A stretch of DNA of 64,000 nucleotides from an uncultured Clostridia bacterium. Lineage in GTDB: Bacteria; Bacillota; Clostridia; Oscillospirales; Ruminococcaceae. Shown here one piece after another: positions 34,690 to 44,655 of this stretch (position 1 is the stretch's first letter; each line of letters starts with the position of its first letter). The stretch is from the NCBI GenBank assembly GCA_947631455.1, contig CANRLH010000007.1, positions 42,958-106,957 of the forward strand, given 5' to 3'. Made by a program: the position numbers and the translations under genes. The notes under the pieces were generated by a model, which was not told the origin of the DNA, ran no database searches, and was given only the letters and a program-made list of their open reading frames with translations.

Positions 34690-35514
34690 ATGTTGAAGAA
34701 ATTTTTGTGTATAATCAAAGCGGCTGTACTTATAGCCGCATTTTCGTGGCTTGCATCGTTTTGCGTTATGGCGTTATGCTGGATATTGAGGATAAAAGGG
34801 AGCTATCTAAACGACTATATCAAAATAATGGTATATGCGTTTTTTATAAGCCTGTGTGTTTTCACGGCACTGTTTTTGATTTATCTGCTTGTTGAAAATT
34901 CAAAGCGGAGAACGATCATGAGGCTGCTTGAAGAAAAGGGTTACTGTGACGAGTATTATGACATGATCGCAAAGCGTCTTGAAAAGGGCGGAAGGCCAAA
35001 AGCTGTGCTGAAAAACGCACTTTTTTATAATGACGAGCTTTTGGACGGAGAAAGATACGCCGAAGCAGCTGATGCGTTGGATTCAGTTAATGTTGATACT
35101 GTAAATGCTCTTGGAAAAATCTCTTTGAGCGCTGCATATCTTAAAACGGCGGCGATGTCAAGAGAAAAGGACAAAGCTTTAAAGTATTATGCGATTTTAA
35201 ACGATATATCAGACTATATGATCGACAAAAAAGGCATAGGCTCGGAGATAGCGTATGCAAAGGCACTGTATCATTTTCTTATAAGAGATTATGATAACGC
35301 TGCACAGCAAAGCCTTAAAGCAATAGCTTTATCAGAAAGCAAAAAGCTGCGTGTTGACGCAAGGCTCATTTACGCATTGTCACTGCTGAAATCCGGGGAT
35401 AAGGAAAATGCCAAGAAAGAAACGCTTCTTGTGTGCCGTGAGGTATTTACAAAAAGGCAGCGGGAAAACCTTATCAGTCTTATGACCGCCGTAGAGAGGG
35501 AGTACGGGATATGA
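34690..35514 (+). CDS. Membrane protein with cytoplasmic TPR-like region, unknown
   Basis: The start is taken at the ATG at 34690, preceded by TGGTGATT; 34681 is an alternative. Two membrane helices (about 8-30 and 42-66) are followed by roughly 190 helical residues with repeat-like pairs (YAEAADALDSVNVD, DYDNAAQQSLKAIALSE). The family was not recognised. The stop overlaps the start of the HAD gene (ATGA), so it heads a coupled operon with the HAD phosphatase and thioesterase genes. Confidence 0.75.
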   Translation: MLKKFLCIIKAAVLIAAFSWLASFCVMALCWILRIKGSYLNDYIKIMVYAFFISLCVFTALFLIYLLVENSKRRTIMRLLEEKGYCDEYYDMIAKRLEKGGRPKAVLKNALFYNDELLDGERYAEAADALDSVNVDTVNALGKISLSAAYLKTAAMSREKDKALKYYAILNDISDYMIDKKGIGSEIAYAKALYHFLIRDYDNAAQQSLKAIALSESKKLRVDARLIYALSLLKSGDKENAKKETLLVCREVFTKRQRENLISLMTAVEREYGI

Positions 35515-36155
35515 CGCTTGAAAGCTTCAAGGGATATATATTTGATCTTGACGGAACTCTTGTGGATTCTTTTGGCGTATGGGACACGGTAGATAAGCTT
35601 TTTTTGTCGAAAAGAGGGTTTAGTGTTCCCGAAAATTACGGCAGGGAGCTGTCAGCAATGGGCTTTGATGCGGCGGCAGAATATACCATCAGGCGGTTTG
35701 GATTAAATGAGGAAAAGAGCGATATAATAGACGAGTGGAATGAAACGGCGATCAGGCTTTTTGAAAACGAGGTATTTCTGTTTGAAGGCGCAAGGGAGTA
35801 TCTTCTGCGACTTAAAGCAGAGGGAAAAAAGCTAAGTGTTGCGACGGCGTCTCACCGTGAGCTTTTAGACCCCTGCCTTAAGAATAATAACGTGTATGAG
35901 CTTTTTGATTCTATCGTAACGGTATACGATGTTAAAAGGGGAAAGGGCTTTCCGGATATTTACCTGAAAGCTGCGGACGATATGGGATTAAAGGCGTCCG
36001 AATGCGTTGTTTTCGAGGACGTTCCAAAGGCGATAAAGGCGGCAAAGCAGGGCGGCTTTAAGACAGTAGCGTATATAAGTTATGGAAATATATACGACAG
36101 CGAGGAATTAAAGAGCATAAGCGATCAATATATAGAAGGGTACAGAGAGTTATGA
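35511..36155 (+). CDS. HAD-family phosphatase / beta-phosphoglucomutase-like hydrolase
   Basis: The product has the HAD motif I FDLDGTLVDS with the nucleophile Asp, motif II ATASH and the late VVFEDVPKAI block (motifs III/IV), with a helical cap in between (214 residues). It likely dephosphorylates a small sugar phosphate or related metabolite. It overlaps both neighbours by ATGA, indicating tight translational coupling. Confidence 0.88.
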   Translation: MTLESFKGYIFDLDGTLVDSFGVWDTVDKLFLSKRGFSVPENYGRELSAMGFDAAAEYTIRRFGLNEEKSDIIDEWNETAIRLFENEVFLFEGAREYLLRLKAEGKKLSVATASHRELLDPCLKNNNVYELFDSIVTVYDVKRGKGFPDIYLKAADDMGLKASECVVFEDVPKAIKAAKQGGFKTVAYISYGNIYDSEELKSISDQYIEGYREL

Positions 36156-36550
36156 AAGAGATAGTATTAAACACTCAGATGAAATCGGAAAGAAAGGTAG
36201 AAGCGGATATGACTGCCGCCACTGTCGGCAGCGGTACTGCAAGGGTTTTGTCAACGCCGATGATGATAGCGCTTATGGAAAACGCAGCGCTTAAATGTCT
36301 TGACACTTTTCTTGAAGAGGGTGAAACCAGTGTCGGAACATATATATCAGCACAACACATAAGTGCAACGCCTATGGGTATGGATATCTATGCAATAGCG
36401 AAGATCACAGCGGTTCGGGACAGGCAGGTGGACTTTGAGATAACTGCCTTTGATAAATGCGGTGAGATCGGAAAAGCCATCCACACAAGGGTAGTTGTTT
36501 ATTCTCAGAGATTTGAGCAGAAAGCTAACGAAAAGCTTAAGAATGTATAG
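36152..36550 (+). CDS. Hotdog-fold thioesterase (FlK-like)
   Basis: The 132-residue hotdog protein has VLSTPMMIALMENAA, with Thr and Glu at the positions of the catalytic pair of fluoroacetyl-CoA thioesterase FlK, and a later His in ISAQHISATPMG. It presumably hydrolyses an acyl-CoA; the substrate is unknown. It is translationally coupled to the HAD gene and lies 21 bp before the patatin gene. Confidence 0.85.
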   Translation: MKEIVLNTQMKSERKVEADMTAATVGSGTARVLSTPMMIALMENAALKCLDTFLEEGETSVGTYISAQHISATPMGMDIYAIAKITAVRDRQVDFEITAFDKCGEIGKAIHTRVVVYSQRFEQKANEKLKNV

Positions 36551-36571
36551 ATCAACGGAGAGTGACAGAAT

Positions 36572-37423
36572 ATGAAATTAGGACTTGTGTTAGAGGGCGG
36601 CGCCAGCAGAACGGTTTTCTCGTGCGGAGTAATGGATGTGCTTTTGGAAGAAGGCATAAAAGCAGATTATATTATTGGCACATCCGCTGGAATATCATAC
36701 GGTGTGTCGTATGCCTCGGGGCAGTATGAGAGAAATCTTAAGATAACAAAGCAGTATATGTCGGATAAAAGATATATGGGCATGAGGCATTTGATAAACC
36801 GAAAGACAAAATGCTTTTACAATATGGACTTTGTTTTTGACGAAATACCTAATAAGCTTATACCGTTTGATTACGATGCTTTCGAGAAGTTTTCGGGCGG
36901 CTGCAAGGCAGTCGTTACTGATATTGAAACGGGATTGGCGGAGTATCTTGAGGTTGACAGGCATGATGTAAGGTGGAATGTTCTGCGCGCCACCTGTTCT
37001 TTGCCGATATTGTTCCCGGTGGCTGAAATAAACGGTAAAAAGTATCTTGACGGAGGAATTTCAGATTCTGTTGCATACCAAAAGGCGTTTGCAGATGGTT
37101 GCGACAAGGTCATAGTTGTGCTCACAAGAGAGCGTGGATATGTTAAAAAGACAGATATGTCAGTAAGGCTTGCATGTGCGTTATACGGAAAGTACCAAAA
37201 TCTGTGTGCATCTCTTTTAAGCCGAGCAGAGGTTTATAACTCTCAGATAAATAGATTAAGAAAGCTTGAGGCAGAGGGCAAAGCCTTTGTGATAGAGCCG
37301 TTTTCTACAATGGGTGTAGGAAGGACTGACAAGGATCCCCAAAAGCTGATACCGCTTTACGCACACGGAAAAGAGGTAATGAACATGAAGCTCGACGCAT
37401 TGAAAAAATACATAGAGGAGTGA
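36572..37423 (+). CDS. Patatin-like phospholipase
   Basis: The start ATG has ACGGAG upstream. The product has the oxyanion-hole motif LEGGASR, the nucleophile motif GTSAG (GxSxG) and the catalytic DGG (LDGGISDS). It belongs to the bacterial patatin family, with likely acyl-ester hydrolase activity on lipids. There is no signal peptide, so it is cytoplasmic. It is followed within 6 bp by a metallophosphoesterase gene. Confidence 0.9.
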   Translation: MKLGLVLEGGASRTVFSCGVMDVLLEEGIKADYIIGTSAGISYGVSYASGQYERNLKITKQYMSDKRYMGMRHLINRKTKCFYNMDFVFDEIPNKLIPFDYDAFEKFSGGCKAVVTDIETGLAEYLEVDRHDVRWNVLRATCSLPILFPVAEINGKKYLDGGISDSVAYQKAFADGCDKVIVVLTRERGYVKKTDMSVRLACALYGKYQNLCASLLSRAEVYNSQINRLRKLEAEGKAFVIEPFSTMGVGRTDKDPQKLIPLYAHGKEVMNMKLDALKKYIEE

Positions 37424-37429
37424 TAAGCC

Positions 37430-38263
37430 TTGCCTTACATAGCTTTTATTATTATAGCGGCCGCGATATTATTTGCGGTGACAGGCTGGCACAATACGCG
37501 ACTTAAAACCGCAAAAAAAACAATAGAGACACGCCGTTTACCAAAGGAATTTGACGGCCTGAGGATCGTCATAATCTCAGACCTTCACAAAAAAATATTC
37601 GGAAAGAATAACTATAGGCTAATTGATGAGATAAAAAAGCAAAATCCGGATATGATATTTTTTCCGGGCGATCTCATAAGCAGGTATGAGACGGACATAA
37701 GAAATCAAAAAACGCTGATAAGCGAGCTGTTAAAGGTCGCACCCGTTTATTATACTTATGGAAATCACGAGGTCGATGCCGATGAGGAAATGAGAGATAA
37801 AATAAATGATCTTGGTATGACAATGCTTCTTAACGACAGCGTGAAAGTGAAAAAGAACGAAGGCAGTATAAATATCGCCGGAGTGTATTTTGAGCCAGAA
37901 TTTTATAAAAATAAAAAAGGAGGGTACAGAAATCTTCCAAAAGCCACCAGTCGGGATTTAAAAAAGCGTCTTGGTAATAAGCCCGAGGGATTTACCTTTT
38001 TGCTTTGCCACAACCCAGATTACTTTCCAGCCTGTGCCGAATGGGGCGCGGACATTACCGTGAGCGGACACATTCACGGCGGAGTTATAAGAATATGTGA
38101 TAAAGGACTTTTGCACCCGGAGAGAAAGCTTTTCCCTAAGTATTCTTCAGGCGTTTACAAGCTCGGTGAAAGGTCGCTTGTAGTTTCAAGAGGTCTTGGA
38201 AAGTTCAGGATAAACAATGCGCCGGAGGTGCTTGTACTGACTATGAAAACAAACGCTGATTGA
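37430..38263 (+). CDS. Membrane-anchored metallophosphoesterase (YkuE/YaeI-like)
   Basis: The TTG start at 37430 follows AGAGGAG. After an N-terminal membrane helix (about 2-18) the calcineurin-like core shows IISDLHKKIFG, FFPGDLISR, YGNHEVD and SGHIHGG, a full set of two-metal site motifs. YkuE/YaeI proteins act on UDP-sugar lipids or phosphodiesters at the membrane. The tight linkage to patatin and thioesterase suggests lipid turnover; this is inferred. Confidence 0.9.
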   Translation: MPYIAFIIIAAAILFAVTGWHNTRLKTAKKTIETRRLPKEFDGLRIVIISDLHKKIFGKNNYRLIDEIKKQNPDMIFFPGDLISRYETDIRNQKTLISELLKVAPVYYTYGNHEVDADEEMRDKINDLGMTMLLNDSVKVKKNEGSINIAGVYFEPEFYKNKKGGYRNLPKATSRDLKKRLGNKPEGFTFLLCHNPDYFPACAEWGADITVSGHIHGGVIRICDKGLLHPERKLFPKYSSGVYKLGERSLVVSRGLGKFRINNAPEVLVLTMKTNAD

Positions 38264-38278
38264 ATAACGATAAAAAAT

Positions 38279-38332
38279 CAACCGACAGTTTAATTTATAA
38301 GCTTATGTTCGCTTTAATTAAACAGTCGGTTG
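38279..38332. repeat. Large inverted repeat, terminator or operator
   Basis: CAACCGACAGTTTAATT and AATTAAACAGTCGGTTG form a 17-bp stem with one A-A mismatch around 20 nt, ahead of the XRE gene. It is followed by TGTTATATTT. It may end the upstream operon or bind the regulator. Confidence 0.65.
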
Positions 38333-38368
38333 TGTTATATTTAAGTAAAAGGCAGGGAGGTGTCTGAT

Positions 38369-39223
38369 ATGGGTGCTTTTAACGAAAATCTAAAGAGGAT
38401 CAGAAAGCAAAAGGGGATAACACAGGAGGCTGTCGCGAACGCAGTCGGAGTATCGACTCAGGCGGTTTCAAAATGGGAGACTGCATCTTATCCTGACGGC
38501 GCTCTTTTGCCGCAGATCGCAGACTTTCTCGGTATTACGATAGATGAGCTATACGGAAGAGCCGACGAACGCGTTTCGATTGAAACGAGGGTTTTGCGTT
38601 ATTTAAAAAGCATTGACCAGGAAAAAAGGATCCCGGCGATGTTTGAGATATGCAGATGTCTTTTTTTGACATTGTCGGCCGACTCGGTATATCAGCCGGC
38701 AAGCAACGCGTCTAAGGAAGAAGAAAGTATGTCGGTTTCACAGTTAAGCTTTGACAACGGCTGGGCTCAGGCAAGAACGAAAAACAAACAAAGCTATTTT
38801 GTTCTGCTCCCGGAGCCTGAGAATGGATATGATGATTATTTAAAATACGATGAGAGATTTGTTTCGCTGTTTAAGTTTTTATCTCTGCCGAATGCGCTCA
38901 GAGCGATGTACTTTTTAACCGAGAACACATCCTCTAAGTTTTTTACGGTAGAAAGCCTTATGAAGGAGCTTAAGATAACAAAGCAAAATGCTCTTGAAAT
39001 ATTAAACGGTATGCTTGAATTTGATTTTATCTGGAAAGCCAGTCTTGATAATGGTGAGAATAAAGAGGACATATACCAATACACACTTTACGGAAATTTT
39101 GTTCAGTTTATGACATTTGCAAAAGAACTTATAACACATCATACCGGATTTATCTATCAGTCAAATTGCCGCTCCGGAGATGCACCTTGGTTTAAAAACT
39201 CGACATTTAAAAACCGCACATAA
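38369..39223 (+). CDS. XRE-family transcriptional regulator with C-terminal winged-helix-like part
   Basis: The ATG at 38369 has GGGAGG 8 bp upstream; the ORF-track GTG overlaps this SD. Residues 8-63 form a Cro/CI helix-turn-helix (ITQEAVANAVGVSTQAVSKWE). A C-terminal segment (FTVESLMKELKITKQNALEILNG begins near residue 190) looks like a second DNA-binding winged helix. The target is unknown. It is convergent with thrB and shares a bidirectional terminator. Confidence 0.82.
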   Translation: MGAFNENLKRIRKQKGITQEAVANAVGVSTQAVSKWETASYPDGALLPQIADFLGITIDELYGRADERVSIETRVLRYLKSIDQEKRIPAMFEICRCLFLTLSADSVYQPASNASKEEESMSVSQLSFDNGWAQARTKNKQSYFVLLPEPENGYDDYLKYDERFVSLFKFLSLPNALRAMYFLTENTSSKFFTVESLMKELKITKQNALEILNGMLEFDFIWKASLDNGENKEDIYQYTLYGNFVQFMTFAKELITHHTGFIYQSNCRSGDAPWFKNSTFKNRT

Positions 39224-39253
39224 AAAGCCTGCTGAGTTTTTCAGCAGGCTTTT
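39223..39253. terminator. Bidirectional terminator between the XRE gene and thrB
   Basis: AAAAGCCTGCTGA-GTTTT-TCAGCAGGCTTTT is a perfect 13-bp stem with T tracts on both strands. Confidence 0.92.
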
Positions 39254-39262
39254 GTCGTTATA

Positions 39263-40156
39263 TCAGTCCTCAACTATTTTTATTCCCTCATTGTCGATAT
39301 GAAACAGTTTTACATCCCAGCCGCCTAGTCCTTCCGTTTCAAGAGAAAACCTGACCTTTCCTGTGAAAAATTCATTTTCCTCATCAACAACAGCCATAAC
39401 GGTAGGACCGGCGCCGCTTATGTATGCGGCATATGCGCCGTGGTTATATGCAATGTCGAATACCCGCCTGCAATTCGGAATAAGCTTAGTTCTGTAAGGC
39501 TGATGAAGCTTGTCGTGGCAGGCAGTGCGCAGGTTTTCAAATTTACCTGTGAGAAGCGAAGCAGAAAACAGCGCCGCACGGGAAAGGTTATAAACGGCGT
39601 CCTTGTGGGATACCTCTTTTGGTAGACACGCTCTTGCGCTTTCTGTTTTAAGCTCGAAGTCAGGGATCATAGCTATAAATTTGAGCTTTGTGGTGACCTC
39701 CTGCTTTACCCAATGCACCTTTCTGCCGTCGAACACCGCTGTTACTATTCCCCCTAAAAGTGCGGGAGCCGTATTGTCCGGGTGTCCTTCTATCTGTGCG
39801 GCAAGATCAACAAGCTCGTCGTCGGAAAGAGGATTTTTAAGAAGCGTGTTTGCGCCGACCAGCCCCGCAACTATACAGGCTGAGGAGGAACCAAGTCCTC
39901 TTGCCATTGGGATATTGTTTTGCTGCTCAATTTTCAGTCCCTTGAGTGTCCTGCCGCATATTTCATAAAGATGAGCGGCGGATTCGTAAACAAGGTTTGT
40001 TTTGTCGGTAGGAATTTTGACTCCGTCAAGGCTTATTATTTCGGTCGAGTCCGATTCCTCAATATTAACATAGTTGTAGTAAGTCATAGCAAGCCCCAGA
40101 GCGTCAAAGCCGGCGCCGAGATTTGCACTTGTAGCGGGAATTTTAAGTTTTAACAT
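39263..40156 (-). CDS. thrB: Homoserine kinase
   Basis: The 297-residue GHMP kinase has PATSANLGAGFD, the ATP loop MARGLGSSSACIV and the C-terminal SGAGPTVMA motif. It phosphorylates homoserine on the way to threonine. It is the last gene of the minus-strand ACT-hom-thrB group; thrC is not in the window. The start is the ATG preceding LKLKIPATS. Confidence 0.96.
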   Translation of the reverse strand: MLKLKIPATSANLGAGFDALGLAMTYYNYVNIEESDSTEIISLDGVKIPTDKTNLVYESAAHLYEICGRTLKGLKIEQQNNIPMARGLGSSSACIVAGLVGANTLLKNPLSDDELVDLAAQIEGHPDNTAPALLGGIVTAVFDGRKVHWVKQEVTTKLKFIAMIPDFELKTESARACLPKEVSHKDAVYNLSRAALFSASLLTGKFENLRTACHDKLHQPYRTKLIPNCRRVFDIAYNHGAYAAYISGAGPTVMAVVDEENEFFTGKVRFSLETEGLGGWDVKLFHIDNEGIKIVED

Positions 40157-40204
40157 AAATATCTCCGTATTAGTAAGATAAGGTGAAGCTGTTCAGGGAA
40201 TGCG

Positions 40205-41446
40205 TTACAGAACCCTGATAAAGTTCAGAACTTCAATCGCATTGCTTAATGAGTCAAGCTTTTCATCAATAAGAATTTCTTTCATAGGAGCAGTGATAAA
40301 AGCGACCTCGCTGTCCGGACGGTTCTGGCGTTCAATAAACATCGGGTGATCAAATATCTTAGCAATGCTTTCTCTTGCCGCGTCAGCGTCGCCCTTAATG
40401 CTTACTTTGATAAACGCCGCTGTTTCAGACTGTTTGTGATCAGCTATGAGATTTTCGCCGGTTGACTGATCCCACGACACCGTAAGAGGTCTTTCTCTGT
40501 GTAAAAGCGCGTCTATCAGATCGCCTACAACGGCAGATGCCGTGGGTAGCTTTCCCGCACCCTGACCATAGAAAACAACATCGCCTACTCCGTTTCCGGT
40601 AACGCTTATAGCGTTGTATACCCCGTCAACGTGAGAAAGAAGATTATCTTCCGGAATAAGTCTTGGGCATACCGTAACAGATAGCTTTCCTTCGCCTGCC
40701 GGATATGCCGAGCCTATAAGCTTGATTTTATATCCTGCGTTTCTGGCATATTCAACATCCTCCGGGGTGATTTTTGAAATTCCCTCACAGTAAGCCTGCT
40801 CCGGATAAATGTGCTTACCAGAAGCAAGGGACGCCAGAATACAGATTTTCCTGCAAGCGTCGTGGCCCTCAATATCAGCGGTCGGGTCAGCCTCGGCGAA
40901 TCCGTTTTCCTGAGCAAGCTTAAGCGCGTCGGAAAAGCTCATCTGATCCTTTATCATTTTAGTCAGGATAAAGTTTGTAGTTCCGTTTAAAATGCCTGAG
41001 ATCTGCTCGATCCTGTTTCCGGCAAGGCATTTGTGAAGGGGTCTTATTATCGGAATACCTCCGCCGACGGATGCCTCAAAGAGATAGCTTGCGTTATTTT
41101 TTCTGGCAATTTCAAAAAGCTCTGCGCCCTTCTGAGCAACAAGCTCTTTGTTTGATGTCACAACGCTTTTGCCTTGTTGAAGAAGCTGCTTTGTAAATTC
41201 AAAAGCGGGATGGATTCCGCCTATTACCTCAGCTACAGCCTCCACCTCAGGGTCATTTAGAATGTCGTTAAAGTCCTTGGTATGAATATTGCCGTACGGG
41301 CTGTCGGGGAAATCGCGAAGGTCTAAAATATACCCTAATTTTACGTCCTTTCCGATTTTTTTGGTAATCGAGTCGCGGTTTTTCTCAAAAAGCTCAACCG
41401 TGCCCGATCCGACCACTCCGTAGCCGATAACTGCATATTTGCTCAT
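40205..41446 (-). CDS. hom: Homoserine dehydrogenase with C-terminal ACT domain
   Basis: The start is set at the ATG at 41446, which follows GGAAAG and begins MSKYAVIGYGVVGSGTV, the NAD(P)-binding loop; the longer ORF-track start reaches back towards the upstream gene. The catalytic region contains GILNGTTNFI. A C-terminal ACT domain (about 345-413) suggests feedback by threonine. The gene is 413 residues, the normal length for the monofunctional enzyme. Confidence 0.96.
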   Translation of the reverse strand: MSKYAVIGYGVVGSGTVELFEKNRDSITKKIGKDVKLGYILDLRDFPDSPYGNIHTKDFNDILNDPEVEAVAEVIGGIHPAFEFTKQLLQQGKSVVTSNKELVAQKGAELFEIARKNNASYLFEASVGGGIPIIRPLHKCLAGNRIEQISGILNGTTNFILTKMIKDQMSFSDALKLAQENGFAEADPTADIEGHDACRKICILASLASGKHIYPEQAYCEGISKITPEDVEYARNAGYKIKLIGSAYPAGEGKLSVTVCPRLIPEDNLLSHVDGVYNAISVTGNGVGDVVFYGQGAGKLPTASAVVGDLIDALLHRERPLTVSWDQSTGENLIADHKQSETAAFIKVSIKGDADAARESIAKIFDHPMFIERQNRPDSEVAFITAPMKEILIDEKLDSLSNAIEVLNFIRVL

Positions 41447-41486
41447 AAAATGCTTCTTTCCTTTCATATTATATATGTCATGAGTG

Positions 41487-41942
41487 TTATTCGCCTGAAA
41501 TAATTTTAACGTCAACAACTCCGCTTGTGTCTAAAAGCTTTCTCTTTACGACTGCGGAAGAGATCTCGTCGCTTTCTATCCTGACAGATATAGTTACACT
41601 TGCGACCGAATCCACAGGGATGTTCTGATTTATTGTTATAATATTTGCGCCTATTTCGTAAAGCGAGGATATTATTGCCGAAAGCACACCCTTTTGATCC
41701 TTGAGTAAAAGATAAAGAGAAAGCAGCTTGTTTTGAGTTTTCTCTTCATATCCGAAAACGCAGTCCTTATATTTATAATATGCGCTTCTTGATATTCCCA
41801 TTTTACGGCAGGCGTCCGATGAGCTTTTGACCTCTCCGCAGGCTTTGAGTTTTTTTGCCTCTAAAACCTTCAGGATTATGTCCGGAAGGACCTTTGTATT
41901 GACTACCACCAGCTTTTGAACGCCGTTATCGTTATCGAACAC
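41487..41942 (-). CDS. ACT-domain protein, PheB-like (UPF0735)
   Basis: The GTG start at 41942 is chosen because ACAGGAGGTGG lies about 6 bp upstream; the ORF-track start includes the SD in the reading frame. The 151-residue product has an N-terminal helical part with a helix-turn-helix-like segment (KMGISRSAYYKYKD) and a C-terminal ACT domain (YLLLKDQKGVLSAIISSLYE). PheB-type genes often precede hom, as here. It probably senses an amino acid and regulates this pathway. Confidence 0.88.
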   Translation of the reverse strand: MFDNDNGVQKLVVVNTKVLPDIILKVLEAKKLKACGEVKSSSDACRKMGISRSAYYKYKDCVFGYEEKTQNKLLSLYLLLKDQKGVLSAIISSLYEIGANIITINQNIPVDSVASVTISVRIESDEISSAVVKRKLLDTSGVVDVKIISGE

Positions 41943-42208
41943 AAGTCCACCTCCTGTATACATATGTTTTTGCGACAGATACAACTATAACACACTTAAA
42001 GCAAAAAGTCAAGAAGAATCGAGTATTTAATAGCTATGCTCTTTCAGCGCAAAATAAAGTATTGTGCAGAATGAGAAGAAAAATATAAAACGAAAAAAGT
42101 TAAAACATTGTGGTGGATCGTAACAAATATCTATTGTAAACCGACAGAGTAAGTTAAAAAAGAATTGCTCTTGCGTCACACTTATAAGTGTTAACAAACT
42201 GTAAAAAA

Positions 42209-42233
42209 TGCAGGAAATAAAAATTTTCCTGCA
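42209..42233. repeat. Hairpin directly upstream of the gdhA promoter
   Basis: TGCAGGAAA/TTTCCTGCA, a 9-bp perfect inverted repeat with a 7-nt loop, ends 7 bp before the -35 box. It may be an operator or an upstream terminator. Confidence 0.5.
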
Positions 42234-42240
42234 AAATTTC

Positions 42241-42269
42241 TTGCCAAACGCACAGATTTATGATATCAT
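42241..42269 (+). promoter_or_regulatory. Promoter of gdhA
   Basis: TTGCCA, a 17-bp spacer, TATCAT, 79 bp before the ATG. Confidence 0.7.
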
Positions 42270-42345
42270 TATTTTTAGTGTTAAGTGCAGAATTTGCCAA
42301 AACTGCTGTGCTTGATAATAATAATATAAAACATGGAGGTTTTAA

Positions 42346-43701
<1,356 letters not shown>

Positions 43702-43746
43702 AAACGATTTCTTGTTGAAATATTAAAACCACAGTGAATATGAATA

Positions 43747-43777
43747 GAACCCCAAAAGTGTATACCTTTTGGGGTTC
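43747..43777 (+). terminator. Terminator of gdhA
   Basis: GAACCCCAAAAG/CTTTTGGGGTTC, a 12-bp stem with a 7-nt loop. The T tail is weak on both strands; it probably serves both gdhA and the convergent XRE gene. Confidence 0.75.
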
Positions 43778-43798
43778 AAATTATATTTGCTGTTTATT

Positions 43799-44014
43799 TT
43801 ATAAGTTCACTTCTTTTTTCGATGTTCGCCCCAGGATATAATCTGTTGAAACATCATAAAAGTCCGCCAGTATCAGCAGATGTTCCACTGGAATAGTCAG
43901 AGCGCCTCTTTCATACCGTGAATAAACCGTCTGACTGGTAAAAAGTAGTTTAGCAACCTGAGTTTGGTTTAGATCTCTGTCCTCGCGCAGATCTCTCAGT
44001 CTTTGAAAATACAC
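43799..44014 (-). CDS. Small XRE-family regulator (71 aa)
   Basis: The GTG start at 44014 has AAGGGGG 8 bp upstream. Nearly the whole protein is a Cro/CI helix-turn-helix (LNQTQVAKLLFTSQTVYSRYE). Such compact repressors often control a divergent promoter. Here the divergent region carries a TAGTAC-based palindrome abutting a strong rightward promoter, but no protein gene follows. Confidence 0.85.
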   Translation of the reverse strand: MYFQRLRDLREDRDLNQTQVAKLLFTSQTVYSRYERGALTIPVEHLLILADFYDVSTDYILGRTSKKEVNL

Positions 44015-44057
44015 AAAACATCCCCCTTGTTTTAATATATTTTTCTGAAAAACAGAT

Positions 44058-44075
44058 TAGTACTATTATGTACTA
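44058..44075. promoter_or_regulatory. TAGTAC palindrome, candidate operator of the small XRE regulator
   Basis: TAGTAC-TATTAT-GTACTA is an exact 6-6-6 inverted repeat ending exactly where the -35 box of the next promoter begins. Related GTACTA words recur at about 44125 and 44248. Confidence 0.55.
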
Positions 44076-44104
44076 TTGACTTTATATTATTTTTGATGTA
44101 TAAT
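44076..44104 (+). promoter_or_regulatory. Strong promoter P1
   Basis: TTGACT, a 17-bp spacer, TATAAT, divergent from the small XRE gene and adjacent to the TAGTAC palindrome. Confidence 0.7.
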
Positions 44105-44198
44105 GAATACATTAAGACCTTTTGGTACTAGTTCTTGTTTGATTGTTAAATAAACCTCTCTATTATAAATAAAAAATGAATTTTTTTCTAATTTGCTC

Positions 44199-44227
44199 TT
44201 GACATTTTAATTTTATTATAGTATAAT
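44199..44227 (+). promoter_or_regulatory. Consensus promoter P2
   Basis: TTGACA, a 17-bp spacer, TATAAT, a perfect sigma-A match with no ORF behind it. Confidence 0.8.
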
Positions 44228-44407
44228 AAACATGTTAGAACTGATATGTACTATTTTTGATGAAAATTTATATATAAGTATAATGTGTTGTAATTGCATA
44301 TAACGGTTAGATGCCATTTGATTTTTACAAATTATATCCTGTTGAATATTTTAAGTTTGGGATATGCAGCAGGCTGTAAAAAAAGTAAAAATAAAATAAA
44401 AAAACTA

Positions 44408-44436
44408 TTGACATGGTATTATTTATGTGTTATAAT
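44408..44436 (+). promoter_or_regulatory. Consensus promoter P3 of a candidate small RNA
   Basis: TTGACA, a 17-bp spacer, TATAAT, again a perfect match. It lies about 60 bp upstream of a perfect 20-bp terminator stem. Confidence 0.8.
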
Positions 44437-44442
44437 GCATAT

Positions 44443-44542
44443 AATGAGTAGTGGAATTTCAATACTTTTTTCCCTCTTTTCGGGTAAAGTGATAGTAATA
44501 AAAAACGATCACGGAGTTTTATCTCCGTGATCGTTTTTTATT
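44443..44542 (+). ncRNA. Candidate small RNA of about 100 nt
   Basis: It is bounded by the perfect promoter P3 and a 20-bp perfect terminator stem. It contains an internal CCC/GGG mini-hairpin. A 28-codon leaderless frame starting ATG at 44444 (MSSGISILFSLFSG start) reads into the terminator, so a small hydrophobic peptide is an alternative. The start point is inferred from the -10 box. Confidence 0.45.
44497..44542. terminator. Very strong bidirectional terminator
   Basis: A perfect 20-bp stem (AATAAAAAACGATCACGGAG and its complement) with a 6-nt loop and T tracts on both strands. It can end both the candidate sRNA and the convergent mfd operon. Confidence 0.92.
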
Positions 44543-44632
44543 GGAATTGTCACACTTCAGTTTTATGATTTTGCATTAAAGTCTTAAGCTTGTAAATATT
44601 TTGTGAACGAACATAAGATATTTTATTGCTAT

Positions 44633-44655
44633 TTGCACGTTTGCGTGCAATTTTT
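44633..44655 (+). terminator. Second plus-strand terminator
   Basis: TTGCACG-TTTG-CGTGCAA followed by TTTTT, reading towards the 3' end of mfd. Confidence 0.75.

Noticed and set aside
44294-44530. 78-aa ORF in the promoter-rich region
   Set aside because: No SD, runs across promoter P3 and into a terminator stem. Only its last 28 codons are kept as an alternative reading of the candidate sRNA.
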